Notes under the pieces: generated by a model
Database searches by the model: none
Seen by the model: only the letters and a program-made list of their open reading frames with translations
What the model was told of the DNA's origin: nothing
DNA from: Paenibacillus tepidiphilus
GTDB lineage: Bacteria; Bacillota; Bacilli; Paenibacillales; Paenibacillaceae
Assembly (NCBI RefSeq): GCF_008635795.1
Contig: NZ_VWRQ01000002.1
Coordinates: 310,001-374,000 of the forward strand
Direction: 5' to 3'
Length of the DNA stretch: 64,000 bases
Shown: piece after piece, positions 10,001 through 18,609 of the stretch
Position numbering within the stretch: position 1 is the first letter of the stretch
Layout: each line of letters opens with the position of its first letter
Position numbers and translations under genes: made by a program

Positions 10001-11122
10001 TTTCTCCTTCCGGTACCGCTCGCCGAATTCGATGACCGTCTCGGCCAGCTCAGCCATCAGCGGAGCCGCTTCGCCAAGCTCGGCCAGATAAGCCTCCGCC
10101 GGCCGGCCGAACAATGATTTCTGCAGCTCCAGCAGACTTTTCTTGACGCGTTCACGCAGCTCCTTGACCATCTCCTGCAGCCGGGGATCGGTCGCGTCCT
10201 TCTTGCAGGGCTTCAGCTTCGTAAATGATATTTCCACGAAAATATCATAAAGCTCCGCCCACGGCCGGGTCTCGACCGCTTCCCGCAAAGCCCGCACCTG
10301 TTCCAGATCTGCTTCCAGGTTCTCAGCGTAAGGGGCTGGGCCTCCGGGCTGCAATGCTAGTTCATGTCCCTGCAGCAGTTCACTGACAGCGCCGTCGAGC
10401 GTCAGCCTCGCTTCCTCCAGTATGCTTTGCACCCAGGAAGTGCGCCCAAGCGCCTCTGTATCGCTCAGCGCAAAAGCCGCCGCCGTATCGCGCAGCCACT
10501 GCTCCGGCCACGGATGGCTGCGTGCAAAATCATGCAGCCGCTGAATCAGCGCATGCACGGCATCGTCGCTGCGTTCGCCGCTGAACCAGTCGGCAAAGGT
10601 GACGAATACGCTGTCTTCCCCGTCCTCGCCAAGCTCTGTATACTTCTCCTCCAGCAGCTCCTCCAGCAGCTCCTGGCGCATCATCTCCGCTTCGTGTTCA
10701 TTGAGAATCCGGAAGCCGGGATCAAGCGGGATCATCTGGTAGTACCGCCGGATGACGTCCAGGCAGAAGGAGTGCAGCGTCGTGATCGAAGCTCTGCCCA
10801 GCATCGCCAGCTGGCGGCGCAGATGCTCGTTCTCTTCGGCCCCGTCCTCTTCCAGCTTGCGCTCCAGCGCTTCACGGATACGTTCGCGCATCTCGGCAGC
10901 CGCCGCTTTGGTAAAGGTGGCCACCAGCAGCCGCTCCACGCTGAAGCCGCTCTCCGGGTCGGCGATCCGGCGGATGATACGTTCCACCAGCACCGCCGTT
11001 TTGCCCGAACCGGCCGCCGCCGCAACCAGAATATCGTCGCCGCCCTCGGCGATGGCGCGCCATTGATCGTCGCTCCACAGGCTTCCTTCCGGCTTCGGTG
11101 CGATGTTCGTTTGCCTGCTCAC
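7025..11122 (-). CDS. addA: Helicase-exonuclease AddAB, subunit AddA
   Basis: A 1365-aa UvrD-type helicase plus nuclease, which with AddB processes double-strand breaks up to Chi sites for RecA loading. Motif I is AAAGSGKT (35-42), motif II 'LLDEYQDTN', motif III 'VGDMKQSIYRFR', and the C-terminal nuclease motif is 'LILLDYKTD' with an upstream 'RGTAYHTLMQHV'. The GTG start at 11122 has AGGAGG upstream and overlaps the addB stop as GTGA. A longer frame to 11362 exists but lies inside addB and is rejected. Inserts rich in Gly/Ala/Asp are seen around 580-620 and 800-830. Confidence 0.96.
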   Translation of the reverse strand: MSRQTNIAPKPEGSLWSDDQWRAIAEGGDDILVAAAAGSGKTAVLVERIIRRIADPESGFSVERLLVATFTKAAAAEMRERIREALERKLEEDGAEENEHLRRQLAMLGRASITTLHSFCLDVIRRYYQMIPLDPGFRILNEHEAEMMRQELLEELLEEKYTELGEDGEDSVFVTFADWFSGERSDDAVHALIQRLHDFARSHPWPEQWLRDTAAAFALSDTEALGRTSWVQSILEEARLTLDGAVSELLQGHELALQPGGPAPYAENLEADLEQVRALREAVETRPWAELYDIFVEISFTKLKPCKKDATDPRLQEMVKELRERVKKSLLELQKSLFGRPAEAYLAELGEAAPLMAELAETVIEFGERYRKEKAGRALVDFSDLEHYCLQILRHEDSAPGQPLPSDAALEYRSQFDEVLLDEYQDTNSVQEEIVRLISRESPGNRFMVGDMKQSIYRFRLAEPGLFLDKYNSFGTGKVAGGDDSGHGNEIGSARGGSGGIVIDLARNFRSRREVVDAVNMIFRQVMNRTVAEIGYDRRAELVYGAHFPGTAETAADPYFTPELLLIDRGAAGRSGDEEGDGDSPSPENETAESETAQLEARAIARRISQMTGRTGTAPLLIYDKALRLMRPVVYGDIVILLRSARLWTPLMLEELRLEGIPAAGDVNKGYFQATEVEIALSLLQVVDNPRQDIPLAGVLRSPVVSLSEEELALVRLCSRGAFYDALLAAAGEGQEAGGADTAPVQLSLDIFAGPPYGAADAETAAAQTAAAAEAFTDGGYSAPADAASRITPELKKKLRYFLGQLEGWRTAARQGSLGTLIWRIYSESGYLEWLGGLPGGFQRQNNLKALYDRAIQFERDTSARGLFRFLQFISRVRENGGDLGVAGGSPEEAGGVRIMTIHKSKGLEFPVVFLAGMAKPFNREDLHSPFLMHKELGFGPRFVQRETRVTYPTLPYLAINRRSRLELLAEEMRVLYVGLTRPRDKMILVGTVRDLARTAAGWSSMQSREELLLEAPLLARGRSYLDWVGPALIRHPAAAILRKLAGEGGAVSGALHGDPANWSIAVWNAAELGPGAYAAAGGAQDGEERQLAQEALRRARPVPFPGTSAAGEIAERLEWSYSHSAASVIPAKTSVTELKGMLALQEQPSYDLLEERSAAGQPGARVEQLHLQRPKFMEKRGLTGAERGTAYHTLMQHVPLDSPVDLAVVEETLARLTRVAILSAEQAEAIDPAQAAAFYDSELGGRLLAASWKRREQPFSYMLPASEAYLGLEFLDESASAAAGADGGVLIQGIIDCLFRENGRLILLDYKTDAVLEHTGGLGVLKEKYRFQLELYVKALQDILGEPVEEIWLYFFDGGHAVRL

Positions 11123-14100
11123 AGATTCTCTCCTCCTTTGCGGGATAACAAATCCCAGACGGCTTCTTTGCCCGGCTTGTCCAGCTGCTTGAACCCGTTT
11201 CCTTCCACGCTCTCGTCGAACTGGCACACCGGCCGGTAGGCGCAGAAGGTGCAGGCCGTCTCCTGCTGAAGCTTGTACGGCTTGATCTCCACATCGCCTT
11301 CGGTGATTCGTGTTCCAATATCTCTGATGTTGCTGCGGACCGCAGACAGCAGATGCCTCCACTGTTCGGGCGTAGCTACCGAAGCGCTGCTGTAGAAGCT
11401 TCCGTCGCTCTTCAGTGCCACCGGTACGATCGAGGAATGCCCCTTCTCCAATCCGGCATCCATCAAGGAGACCACGCCCGGATCGGCGGTCAGCAGCCCC
11501 TTCATTTTGAACCGCTTCAGCAGCTCCTGCCGGGCCTGTTCCTGATTCAAGCCATTCGGCGAAGAGAGCAGCGGGTCATGCACATGAAAATACAGTGTGC
11601 CCGCAGGAAGCGCCGGCTTGCCCAGCCACTGCTCGGAATAAGTCAGCAGCACATCCAGATAGGTCAGCATCTGCAGCGCCAGACCGTAGTACACCTCATG
11701 CAGCTTAAGGTCCTGCTGGCTGGATTTGTAGTCAATGACCCGCAGCAGCACCCCCTGCTCGCCCTCGGCCATATCCACGCGGTCAATCCGGCCGACCACC
11801 TCCATCACACAGCCGTTCGGCAGTGTAATCCGCAGCGGCGGCAGGTCCTGTCCGGGACCGAAGTCCAGCTCCAGCCCCACCGGCTCGAAGCTGCCCCGGC
11901 GGGCATGCTCGCCCAGAATGACGGTGGCCCGGCTGACGATGTTCTTCAGCTTGCGTTTGATGTAGCCGTACCGCTTGCTGCTCATCAGAATCTCGCCCTG
12001 CAGCAGCGGCGACAGGCGTTCCACGGTCTCCCCGGCTTCGCGGCGGCACTCTTCCTCCGTCATGCTGCCCCAGCCCCGGCCCTTCTCCTGCAGCCGCTTG
12101 GCCATGTCGCTCAGTGCGGCATGGAACAGCTGGCCGATATCGGGCGCCTGCAGCTTGTACAGCTGGCGTTCTTTCAGTCTGAGGCCATAGGAAGCAAAAT
12201 GCGAAAACGCGCAGGAGACGAATTTCTCCATCCGCGACACGCTTCCGCGCAGCGTGGTTCCCCCGTACAGACGCAGGCTGGTCTCCTGCTTCAGCGGCTT
12301 CCCTTCATTGCGGTAAAAGAGCGACTGAAGCTGCCGCTTCAATCGGGAGCTCTGTTCATAATCCTGAGCAAACCAGTTATAGACATCCCACCACAGGGCC
12401 GGTATCTCTACGCCTTGACGCCATTGCCGCAGCTGCAGCATCAGCATCCGCAGCGTCTGCTCCGCTCCTCCGACAAAGCCGAGATGCTGCGCTTCTCCCG
12501 CTGCCTCTTCTCCCGGCAGCACCGCCGAAGGGAACCCGGTAACCGGACGTACTGCCAGCCCTTCAGGATACATCCCGAGCAGATGACGGATAATCTCCGA
12601 AGGAAGCAGCGCTTTGCCCTCTTCGTCTGCAGTGGCATAGCTGATCCATAACTTCCGGCTTGCCGCCGTAAGCGTGTTGTAGATCAGGAAACGTTCATCC
12701 AGCAGGCGGCGCGAAGAGCCTGGGCCAAGCTCCATCCCGGCATGCTCCAGCGTCAGCCGCTCCCCTTCGGTCAGAATGCCGTCTTCCTTGAACTGGGCGG
12801 GCACCACGCCTTCATTGAAGCCCAGGAGAAAGGCATATTTAATACCGGATACGCGGGTACGGTCCATCGTCCCTACCAGCACCTGGTCAAGCGCCGGCGG
12901 CACAAGGCCCATCTTAAGTTCAGCCAGCCCCGTCTCCAGCACACCGGCGAACATGGCGAAGTCCATGCTTTCCGGGCCCATCATTTCAGCAATCTGATCA
13001 AGCAGATTCAGCACCGCTCCCCATAACTGGGTGTGCTCCCGGGCCCGCACCGGCTGACCCAGTTCAAGCGCGGCCGCGCTGAGCTGTTCAAGCCTGTGGG
13101 CGGCGCCGCTCTCCTGCAGCAGCATGTACACCGCCGAACACAAATCAAGCGCCGTCTTGCTCTTCTTCACCCGCTTCTCGAAAGGGTGCAGCACGTCCGT
13201 AATCGCGTTCCGGCAGCGTTCCATCCGCTCCAGCATCTCGCCGTCTACCGCCGGAGTGCTCTCCAGCGACAGGCTGGGAATGCCCCTCCACGGCTTTCCG
13301 TCGGTCCAGCGGTAGCCCTGGATGCCGCAGGCCAGCACATAATTCTCCAGCGCATCCATATCCTCGCGGGCAAGTCCGCTGTCCCCGGGCAGCAGCAGCT
13401 CGGTCTTCACGCAGCGGAACACATCCTCGTAGCGCCAGCGCCGGCGCACCACATCCAGCGCGGAACGGATCAATTCCACCAGCGGATGATGCAGCTCCTC
13501 AGCCTTCTGATCCAGAAAGAACGGAACGCTGTATTCTTCGAATAGCGGCGCGATAAACGATTCATAGTCGGCAATATTGCGCATAAATACAGCCATTTCA
13601 GCATATCTGGCCCCTTCTTCGCGCGCCAGCCGGATCATCTCGCCAAGTGCGCTCTCGACTTCCGTACGCCGCGAGACCGCCGCGCTCACAGCAATCGCCG
13701 CTTCAACCGCCCCGGTCTCCCCGCTCCAGCGGACCCGCCGGGCGAACCCGCGCTCCAGATGGGCAAGGGCAGGACGGTCTGCAAATCTTGGCGGCACTGC
13801 CTGGTTCAGCAGCTCGTCCCAGACGTCAAGCCCCAGCTCTTCGGCCATCCCGCGCAGCTTGATATAAGTGACGGCGGTAGGATGAAACAGCTCCAGCTCA
13901 TGCGGCTGCCCCCCCGCCGGATAGATCCGGTCCAGCGTCAGCGCTACTGTAATCTTGGATGCATGGAGCATCAGACCACGGAGCACCGTATATTCCTGGT
14001 TCGTAAACCCATGGAAGCCGTCCACCCAGATTTCCGCTCCCCGCACATAGGCGGAATCCGCCAGATTCCCCGCCAGCTCGGCCATCCGGTCCTCTTCATC

Positions 14101-14640
14101 GATATACAGCTGTGACATCTCCTGCTCCAGCTCACCGAACACGATGCGCAGATCATCCAGCTTGCCGCTGAGAATCGGGCTGCCGCCGGCAGAATCGCCG
14201 AGCCGGGAGAGCTGCTCCTCGAGATCGGAAGCACCGAAGCAGCAGCGCTTCAGTTCTGTATGCAGGTCGCTAAGCCGCTCGACAAAGCCCGGCCGGTCGC
14301 TGGAGGCGCCGAACAGCTTCAGCTCATCCTTGCGCCGCCGGATAATCTTGTAGAGCAGCATCTTCTTGCCTTCCTCGCTGATTGGCAGACTGCTGCTGCC
14401 TCCGGTCTCCTGCTTTACCCGGTAAGCCAGCCGCGAGAAGCTCAGGGTCTGCGCCCGCAGGCTGCCCTTGACTCCGCCGGTCTCCAGCAGACCGCGCTCC
14501 GCACCGAACGACCCCTGCTCCGGAACAAGCAGAATAATCGGCGCTCCCAGCGGCTCCTTCCGGAGCTCCGCAGAGATTGCCTCCCGTATCTTCGTGGTCT
14601 TGCCGCTGCCCGAGCGGCCAAGCATAAAGTGTACCGTCAT
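11119..14640 (-). CDS. addB: Helicase-exonuclease AddAB, subunit AddB
   Basis: A 1173-aa protein, the normal AddB length. It has a UvrD-like N-terminal ATPase with GRSGSGKT (8-15), a C-terminal RecB-type nuclease ('LRVIDYKSSQQD') and the four cysteines of the AddB iron-sulphur cluster (C810 and C1130/C1133/C1139 in 'CTFCAYRPVC'). The ATG at 14640 has AAGGAG 10 nt upstream. It is the first gene of the repair operon; the leader of about 80 nt begins at the extended -10 at 14731-14726. A LexA-like box overlaps the -35 region, so SOS control is plausible. Confidence 0.96.
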   Translation of the reverse strand: MTVHFMLGRSGSGKTTKIREAISAELRKEPLGAPIILLVPEQGSFGAERGLLETGGVKGSLRAQTLSFSRLAYRVKQETGGSSSLPISEEGKKMLLYKIIRRRKDELKLFGASSDRPGFVERLSDLHTELKRCCFGASDLEEQLSRLGDSAGGSPILSGKLDDLRIVFGELEQEMSQLYIDEEDRMAELAGNLADSAYVRGAEIWVDGFHGFTNQEYTVLRGLMLHASKITVALTLDRIYPAGGQPHELELFHPTAVTYIKLRGMAEELGLDVWDELLNQAVPPRFADRPALAHLERGFARRVRWSGETGAVEAAIAVSAAVSRRTEVESALGEMIRLAREEGARYAEMAVFMRNIADYESFIAPLFEEYSVPFFLDQKAEELHHPLVELIRSALDVVRRRWRYEDVFRCVKTELLLPGDSGLAREDMDALENYVLACGIQGYRWTDGKPWRGIPSLSLESTPAVDGEMLERMERCRNAITDVLHPFEKRVKKSKTALDLCSAVYMLLQESGAAHRLEQLSAAALELGQPVRAREHTQLWGAVLNLLDQIAEMMGPESMDFAMFAGVLETGLAELKMGLVPPALDQVLVGTMDRTRVSGIKYAFLLGFNEGVVPAQFKEDGILTEGERLTLEHAGMELGPGSSRRLLDERFLIYNTLTAASRKLWISYATADEEGKALLPSEIIRHLLGMYPEGLAVRPVTGFPSAVLPGEEAAGEAQHLGFVGGAEQTLRMLMLQLRQWRQGVEIPALWWDVYNWFAQDYEQSSRLKRQLQSLFYRNEGKPLKQETSLRLYGGTTLRGSVSRMEKFVSCAFSHFASYGLRLKERQLYKLQAPDIGQLFHAALSDMAKRLQEKGRGWGSMTEEECRREAGETVERLSPLLQGEILMSSKRYGYIKRKLKNIVSRATVILGEHARRGSFEPVGLELDFGPGQDLPPLRITLPNGCVMEVVGRIDRVDMAEGEQGVLLRVIDYKSSQQDLKLHEVYYGLALQMLTYLDVLLTYSEQWLGKPALPAGTLYFHVHDPLLSSPNGLNQEQARQELLKRFKMKGLLTADPGVVSLMDAGLEKGHSSIVPVALKSDGSFYSSASVATPEQWRHLLSAVRSNIRDIGTRITEGDVEIKPYKLQQETACTFCAYRPVCQFDESVEGNGFKQLDKPGKEAVWDLLSRKGGENL

Positions 14641-14725
14641 CGCCGAAAGACTCCTTCCGTGGCCTTCAAAGTCAGCTCCCGGACCCAAAACAAGGAGCGT
14701 TCGCAGCCACAATACTCGTCCCAAC

Positions 14726-14731
14726 ATTATA
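14726..14731 (-). promoter_or_regulatory. Extended -10 of the addB operon promoter
   Basis: On the minus strand TGTTATAAT (TGn plus perfect TATAAT). The -35 position falls at about 14749-14754, where no consensus hexamer is seen but the LexA-like box lies. Confidence 0.6.
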
Positions 14732-14748
14732 ACACAACTCTACCAGCG

Positions 14749-14762
14749 GGAACATACGTTTG
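14749..14762. promoter_or_regulatory. Candidate LexA (SOS) box
   Basis: GGAACATACGTTTG compares with the Bacillus LexA box CGAACATATGTTCG: the GAAC-N4-GTT core and the ATA-Y centre are conserved, 11 of 14 positions match. It overlaps the -35 region of the addB promoter, the right place for repression. Confidence 0.55.
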
Positions 14763-14798
14763 CCAATGTTTGCAAGTCTCTGAAATCTGTCAAGCTAG

Positions 14799-14900
14799 AT
14801 TTCAACACCCTGCCTCAGCATATCTGCACAAAATTTCAACACCCTGCCTCAGCTTATCTGCACAAAATTTCAACACCCTGCCTCAGCATATCTGCACAAA
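14799..14900. repeat. Tandem repeat, 3 copies of 34 bp
   Basis: Copies start at 14799, 14833 and 14867 with 'ATTTCAACACCCTGCCTCAG'. Only one base differs (AGCTTA in copy 2, AGCATA in copies 1 and 3). The unit is not a multiple of three and lies in no gene. It is about 60-170 nt upstream of the addB promoter. Confidence 0.9.
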
Positions 14901-15079
14901 ATCATATATTTCTCCACAGCCCCTGTCAGCGGCAGTCTTTATCTCCGGTCCGGGCGTTCATCCGCAGCCGCAGTATAGGTGCCGCAGAATATCGAACGGC
15001 AACCGGGGAATCAAGCCAGAAACATCCATACAGCATTGAGCGTGGTCAGCGATCAGGAATATAAATGTATCCCCTAACG

Positions 15080-15118
15080 CAAAAAGGCCCGGAAACCATG
15101 CTCCCGCATAGTTCCAGG
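15080..15118 (-). terminator. Rho-independent terminator of the RlmI-like gene
   Basis: On the minus strand a 13-bp stem with one bulge and a GGGA loop (15118-15088) is followed by CCTTTTTG. It is 62 nt past the stop codon. A second small hairpin (15162-15179, ACTGCCG/CGGCAGT) touches the stop codon but has no U-tract. Confidence 0.7.
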
Positions 15119-15179
15119 TCTCTCCAGCCGCAGCGTTATTCCGTACGCGGCGTTAGTACATACTGCCGTTTCCGGCAGT

Positions 15180-16577
15180 TTACTTTTTGCTGCGCACTTC
15201 AAAGATCGCAAATTTCAAATAGTGTCCTTCATCCACGCCGAGAATTTGCGGATGATCCTTGCCGGCGGCACGCCACTCAATCAGCCGCAGCACCTTGCCT
15301 GCATCCTTGGCCGCTTCCTGGATCGTATCCAGGAACAGCTGCGGCTGCATATGGTACGAGCAGCTTGCGGTGACGAGATAGCCGCCCTCGTTGACCAGCT
15401 TCATGCCGTGCAGATTGATATCCTTGTAGCCCCGGCATGCACCGGCCACGGCGCTCTTGGTCTTGGCAAAAGCCGGAGGGTCAAGGATGACGACATCCCA
15501 GGTGCGTCCGCCGCCAGCCGTCATCGGCTTCGAGGTATCGGCTTTGGCCGCCGGTTTGCCGCCGGTCTGGGCTCCATCGCCCGTCGCCCGCTCCGTGCGC
15601 TCCTCCAGCCCCTTGACCTGGTTGCGCAGGTACGCGAAGGCGTCATCCACCACAAACTCAACGCGGTCGCTAAATCCGTTCAGCTCCACATTGGCCTTGG
15701 CACTTTCGATGGCATGCGCCGACACGTCGAGGCAGGTTACCTTCTTCGCCCCGTATTTGCAGGCATGCAGCGTAAAGCTGCCGGTATGGGCGAAGCATTC
15801 CAGCACTGTGGCTCCATCCCAGTACGGGAAGCTTACCTGCTTGCCGCTCTTGTTCACCGGAGCCTTGAGCACCGTTCCGTCTTCGGCGGTGATTTCCTGA
15901 AGGGTAATACCGCTGCGCGCCCCCCAGCCCTTGATCAGCGGTTCGATGGCGGCCCGGTTCTCACGCTGATCGAAGAAGTAGCCGGTCTTCTGCCCCTCTT
16001 CAATATCAACGATCACCTTGAGCCCGTTCTCTTCAACCGTCACATGGCGCGGAACTTCGCCGTACAGCACGCCGGTCCGCAGCTCCAGCCCTTCCAGCTC
16101 GCGTACGGCTACATCGCTGCGCTCGTAAATGCCGCGCGGCTGCAGGACAGCCGTCAGCACCTCAACGATTTCGGCGCGGCACAGGTCCATGCCCAGCGTC
16201 AGAATCTGCACGACCAGCACATCCGCAAACCGGTCAACGATCAGCCCTGGCAGAAAGTCTGCTTCCCCGTATACAAGCCGGTAAGCATCCGCCCCCGGCA
16301 GGAAGCGCTCCCGGTGCTGCAGGCAGTTAGCCAGACGTTCTGTAAAAAATGCCGTATCCATGGCTGTCAGGGGAGACGCCGATACCATTCTGACCCGGAT
16401 CTGCGACGAAGGATTATAATAGCCTGTCCCCAGATAACGGCCCTGGTGGCTTCGTACCTCCACCAGCCCGCCCGGCTGCGCCTCGCCCTCAAGTGAAGCC
16501 ACTTCGCTGGCGTATACCCACGGATGTCCCTGCTCCAGCCGCTTCTTGCGGCTGCGTTCCAATATTACCGATACCAA
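15180..16577 (-). CDS. Class I SAM-dependent rRNA methyltransferase, RlmI-like
   Basis: A 465-aa protein with an N-terminal PUA domain ('KKRLEQGHPWVYASEV'), an RlmI/RlmK-type linker and a Rossmann methyltransferase domain ('VLECFAHTGSFTLHACKYGAK', catalytic-type motif 'VVILDPPAF'). The family methylates C5 of a cytosine in 23S rRNA; the exact target here is inferred. Start choice: a TTG at 16577 gives MVSVILERSRKKRLE and sits 9 nt after GGGAG; the in-frame TTG at 16586 touches that site and is unlikely. A hydrophilic insert of about 35 residues (near 305-340, rich in Gly/Ala/Lys) precedes the DPP motif. A minus-strand TATAAT at 16646-16641 may be its -10. Confidence 0.9.
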   Translation of the reverse strand: MVSVILERSRKKRLEQGHPWVYASEVASLEGEAQPGGLVEVRSHQGRYLGTGYYNPSSQIRVRMVSASPLTAMDTAFFTERLANCLQHRERFLPGADAYRLVYGEADFLPGLIVDRFADVLVVQILTLGMDLCRAEIVEVLTAVLQPRGIYERSDVAVRELEGLELRTGVLYGEVPRHVTVEENGLKVIVDIEEGQKTGYFFDQRENRAAIEPLIKGWGARSGITLQEITAEDGTVLKAPVNKSGKQVSFPYWDGATVLECFAHTGSFTLHACKYGAKKVTCLDVSAHAIESAKANVELNGFSDRVEFVVDDAFAYLRNQVKGLEERTERATGDGAQTGGKPAAKADTSKPMTAGGGRTWDVVILDPPAFAKTKSAVAGACRGYKDINLHGMKLVNEGGYLVTASCSYHMQPQLFLDTIQEAAKDAGKVLRLIEWRAAGKDHPQILGVDEGHYLKFAIFEVRSKK

Positions 16578-16706
16578 TGCGTTCAACTCCCTGTTCTGAT
16601 GCCGGCCTGATTCTGTTCAAGGCCGGTTCTGTGTTGCGATATTATACATGTCCTCCATCCGGGCTTCATATATTGATGTACAACCCTGTCCGGAAGGAGC
16701 TCCCTT

Positions 16707-17696
16707 ATGATCCGAGATGTCCTGTTTCCCGTCATATATGGCCTGGTGATCTTTCTTGCCGGGATGAAGCTGATGGAGACCGCCCTGTCCAGGCTGGCCG
16801 GACCGCTGCTGGCGCACGCCATGGACAAGGCGACGTCCACCCCGCTCAAAGGCATGACCGTCAGCGCCCTGCTGTCGGCATTGCTGCAGAGCAGCACTGC
16901 CGTAACGGTGCTGACCATCGGAATGGTCAATGCCGGGCTCCTGACCTATTCCCGCACGCTCGGCATTATCCTTGGCAGCAATATCGGCACCTGCCTGACC
17001 ACCGAGCTGATCGGGCTGAACATCAGCGGAATGGCCGGGCCGCTGCTGGCCGGCTCCCTTACCCTGTGGGCCGCCGGGGTCATGCTCGGCGAATTGCTGC
17101 CCGGCTTCCGTCCCGCCGGCAGAGCTTTGCGCCGCGCCGCTGAACCGCTCCAGTTCACCAGCCTGGCGCTCGCCGGCTTCGCGCTGGTCCTGTGGGGCAT
17201 CGCGGTCATGCAGTCCATCGGCCCCGCGCTGGAGGCCAGCGGCCTGTTCCGCTGGTTCATGGCGCATGCCGCCACCAGCGCACTGTGGGGGCTGGCCGCC
17301 GGGGCCTGCCTGACCGCGCTCCTGCACAGCAGCGCGGCGGTGATCGGCATGGCGATGGGGCTGGCCGCCTCCGGCGTGATGCCGCCCGAGATCGGCATCG
17401 CCATCGTGCTCGGCGCCAACATCGGCACCTGCTTCACTGCCGTCATCTCCGCCGTAGGCGGATCGGCCTCCGGCATGTTCGTCGCACTCTCCCATGTGAT
17501 ACTCAATGTCGGCGGTGCCCTGCTGTTCCTGCCCTTCACTGCTCAGCTCGCCGATCTGGCTGCCGCCTTCGGCGGGGGCTCTGCCTCCCAGCTGGCGCAT
17601 GCCCAGACCATCTTTAATGTGGTCTGCTCGCTGCTTGCCCTGCCGCTGTGCTATCTGCCGCTCTGGTCCAGGCTAGAACAGCGCTGGCAGAGCTGA
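16707..17696 (+). CDS. Na/Pi cotransporter family protein (YqeW-like)
   Basis: A 329-aa membrane protein with about eight to nine hydrophobic segments and the two inverted Na/Pi cotransporter repeats, marked by 'ALLQSSTAVTVLTIGMVNAG' and 'ALLHSSAAVIGMAMGLAASG' and by paired 'LGSNIGTC' / 'LGANIGTC' motifs. It has no PhoU-like C-terminal domain, so it is the short type. It probably moves phosphate with sodium, though many short members are uncharacterised. Position between mtaB and rpsU in the wider gene order matches yqeW of Bacillus. ATG with AAGGAG 7 nt upstream. Plus strand, divergent from the methyltransferase gene. Confidence 0.9.
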   Translation: MIRDVLFPVIYGLVIFLAGMKLMETALSRLAGPLLAHAMDKATSTPLKGMTVSALLSALLQSSTAVTVLTIGMVNAGLLTYSRTLGIILGSNIGTCLTTELIGLNISGMAGPLLAGSLTLWAAGVMLGELLPGFRPAGRALRRAAEPLQFTSLALAGFALVLWGIAVMQSIGPALEASGLFRWFMAHAATSALWGLAAGACLTALLHSSAAVIGMAMGLAASGVMPPEIGIAIVLGANIGTCFTAVISAVGGSASGMFVALSHVILNVGGALLFLPFTAQLADLAAAFGGGSASQLAHAQTIFNVVCSLLALPLCYLPLWSRLEQRWQS

Positions 17697-17781
17697 ATTC
17701 CGGCGGGCAGCATGCACCGGCCCCTCTAATCGCTGTCTTATTATACTTCAAACCGCACGCTAAAACTAATATTTCCCGTAT

Positions 17782-18609
17782 TCAAAAAATCGAATAAAAC
17801 CGCGATCCGTCATAAAAGGTAATAACGGCAGAAACGGCGACGATGGCACATACGGAGCCGACAGCGACCCAATCGCCGAAGGTGAACGGCTTTGACCGGA
17901 ACCAGGTACGTCTGCGGCCGGTCCCAAAGCCGCGCAGCTCCATAGCGGCGCTGATCCGTTCGATCCGCTCAATGCTGCTGAGAATCAGCGGCGTCAGGAT
18001 GGAGATCATGTTCTTTATCCGTTTAGGCAGCTTCTCCCTGCGGGAGATGTCAATTCCCCGCGCCTGGGCCGAGAAGGAAATCTGCTCATAGTCGCGCTGG
18101 ATATCGGGGATATAGCGCAGAGCCAGCGAGACGGCATAGGCAATCTTGTAGTTAACCCCGATCCGGTTCAGCGAAGCGGCGAATTCTCCCGGGTCCGTCG
18201 TGAGCAGGAACAGGATGGCCAGCGGAATGACGACAGCATATTTCAATGCGACATTCAGCTGATAGAATAGTTGCTCCGCCGTCACCGTGTAACGTCCTGC
18301 CAAATGGACAAGCTCATGCCGTGTGCCGTATATTCGTGTTCCTTCCAGCGGTGAGAACACGAAGATAGCCATCTGGTTCAGCACCAGGAAGAGCAGGATT
18401 ACATAGAGCACAACAGCATAATCGCCGAACTTCACCCTGGACATCCGGAAGGCGGCAAGCGACAGCAGCAGCATGGCCAGCAGACATCTGGTATCGTATG
18501 TAATCATCGCCGAGACTGACCAGAGGATAAAAATAATCAGCTTGGCGGCTCCGTTCAAGCGGTGGACCGGCGAATCCTGCCTGGTGAACGTCAGCATTCT
18601 TGCCCTCAT
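17782..18609 (-). CDS. ECF transporter T component (EcfT/CbiQ family)
   Basis: A 275-aa integral membrane protein of the CbiQ/EcfT family. Four to five transmembrane segments are seen (for example 'AKLIIFILWSVSAMITY', 'YAVVLYVILLFLVLNQ', 'VVIPLAILFLLTT'), plus the cytoplasmic coupling motifs 'AAMELRGFG' and 'ISFSAQARGID' (the A-R-G motifs that touch the ATPases). It couples ATP hydrolysis to the S component. ATG overlaps the stop of the ATPase gene (ATGA), so they are translationally coupled. No clear terminator follows. Confidence 0.93.
   Translation of the reverse strand: MRARMLTFTRQDSPVHRLNGAAKLIIFILWSVSAMITYDTRCLLAMLLLSLAAFRMSRVKFGDYAVVLYVILLFLVLNQMAIFVFSPLEGTRIYGTRHELVHLAGRYTVTAEQLFYQLNVALKYAVVIPLAILFLLTTDPGEFAASLNRIGVNYKIAYAVSLALRYIPDIQRDYEQISFSAQARGIDISRREKLPKRIKNMISILTPLILSSIERIERISAAMELRGFGTGRRRTWFRSKPFTFGDWVAVGSVCAIVAVSAVITFYDGSRFYSIF

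Larger units (their letters stand above)
14641..15179. other. Gene-free region between rlmI-like gene and addB
   Basis: 539 nt without a credible gene. From right to left on the minus strand it holds the rlmI terminator (15080-15118), about 160 nt in which I see nothing, a three-copy 34-bp tandem repeat (14799-14900), a LexA-like box (14749-14762), and the addB promoter and leader. Two direct GTTTGC motifs (14758-14778) lie beside the LexA box. Confidence 0.7.

Noticed and set aside
11123-11362. 80-codon N-terminal extension of addA
   Set aside because: It lies inside addB and lacks family similarity; the GTG at 11122 has AGGAGG and forms a GTGA overlap.
14799-14900. CRISPR array
   Set aside because: Copies are directly adjacent with no variable spacers and no cas genes nearby.
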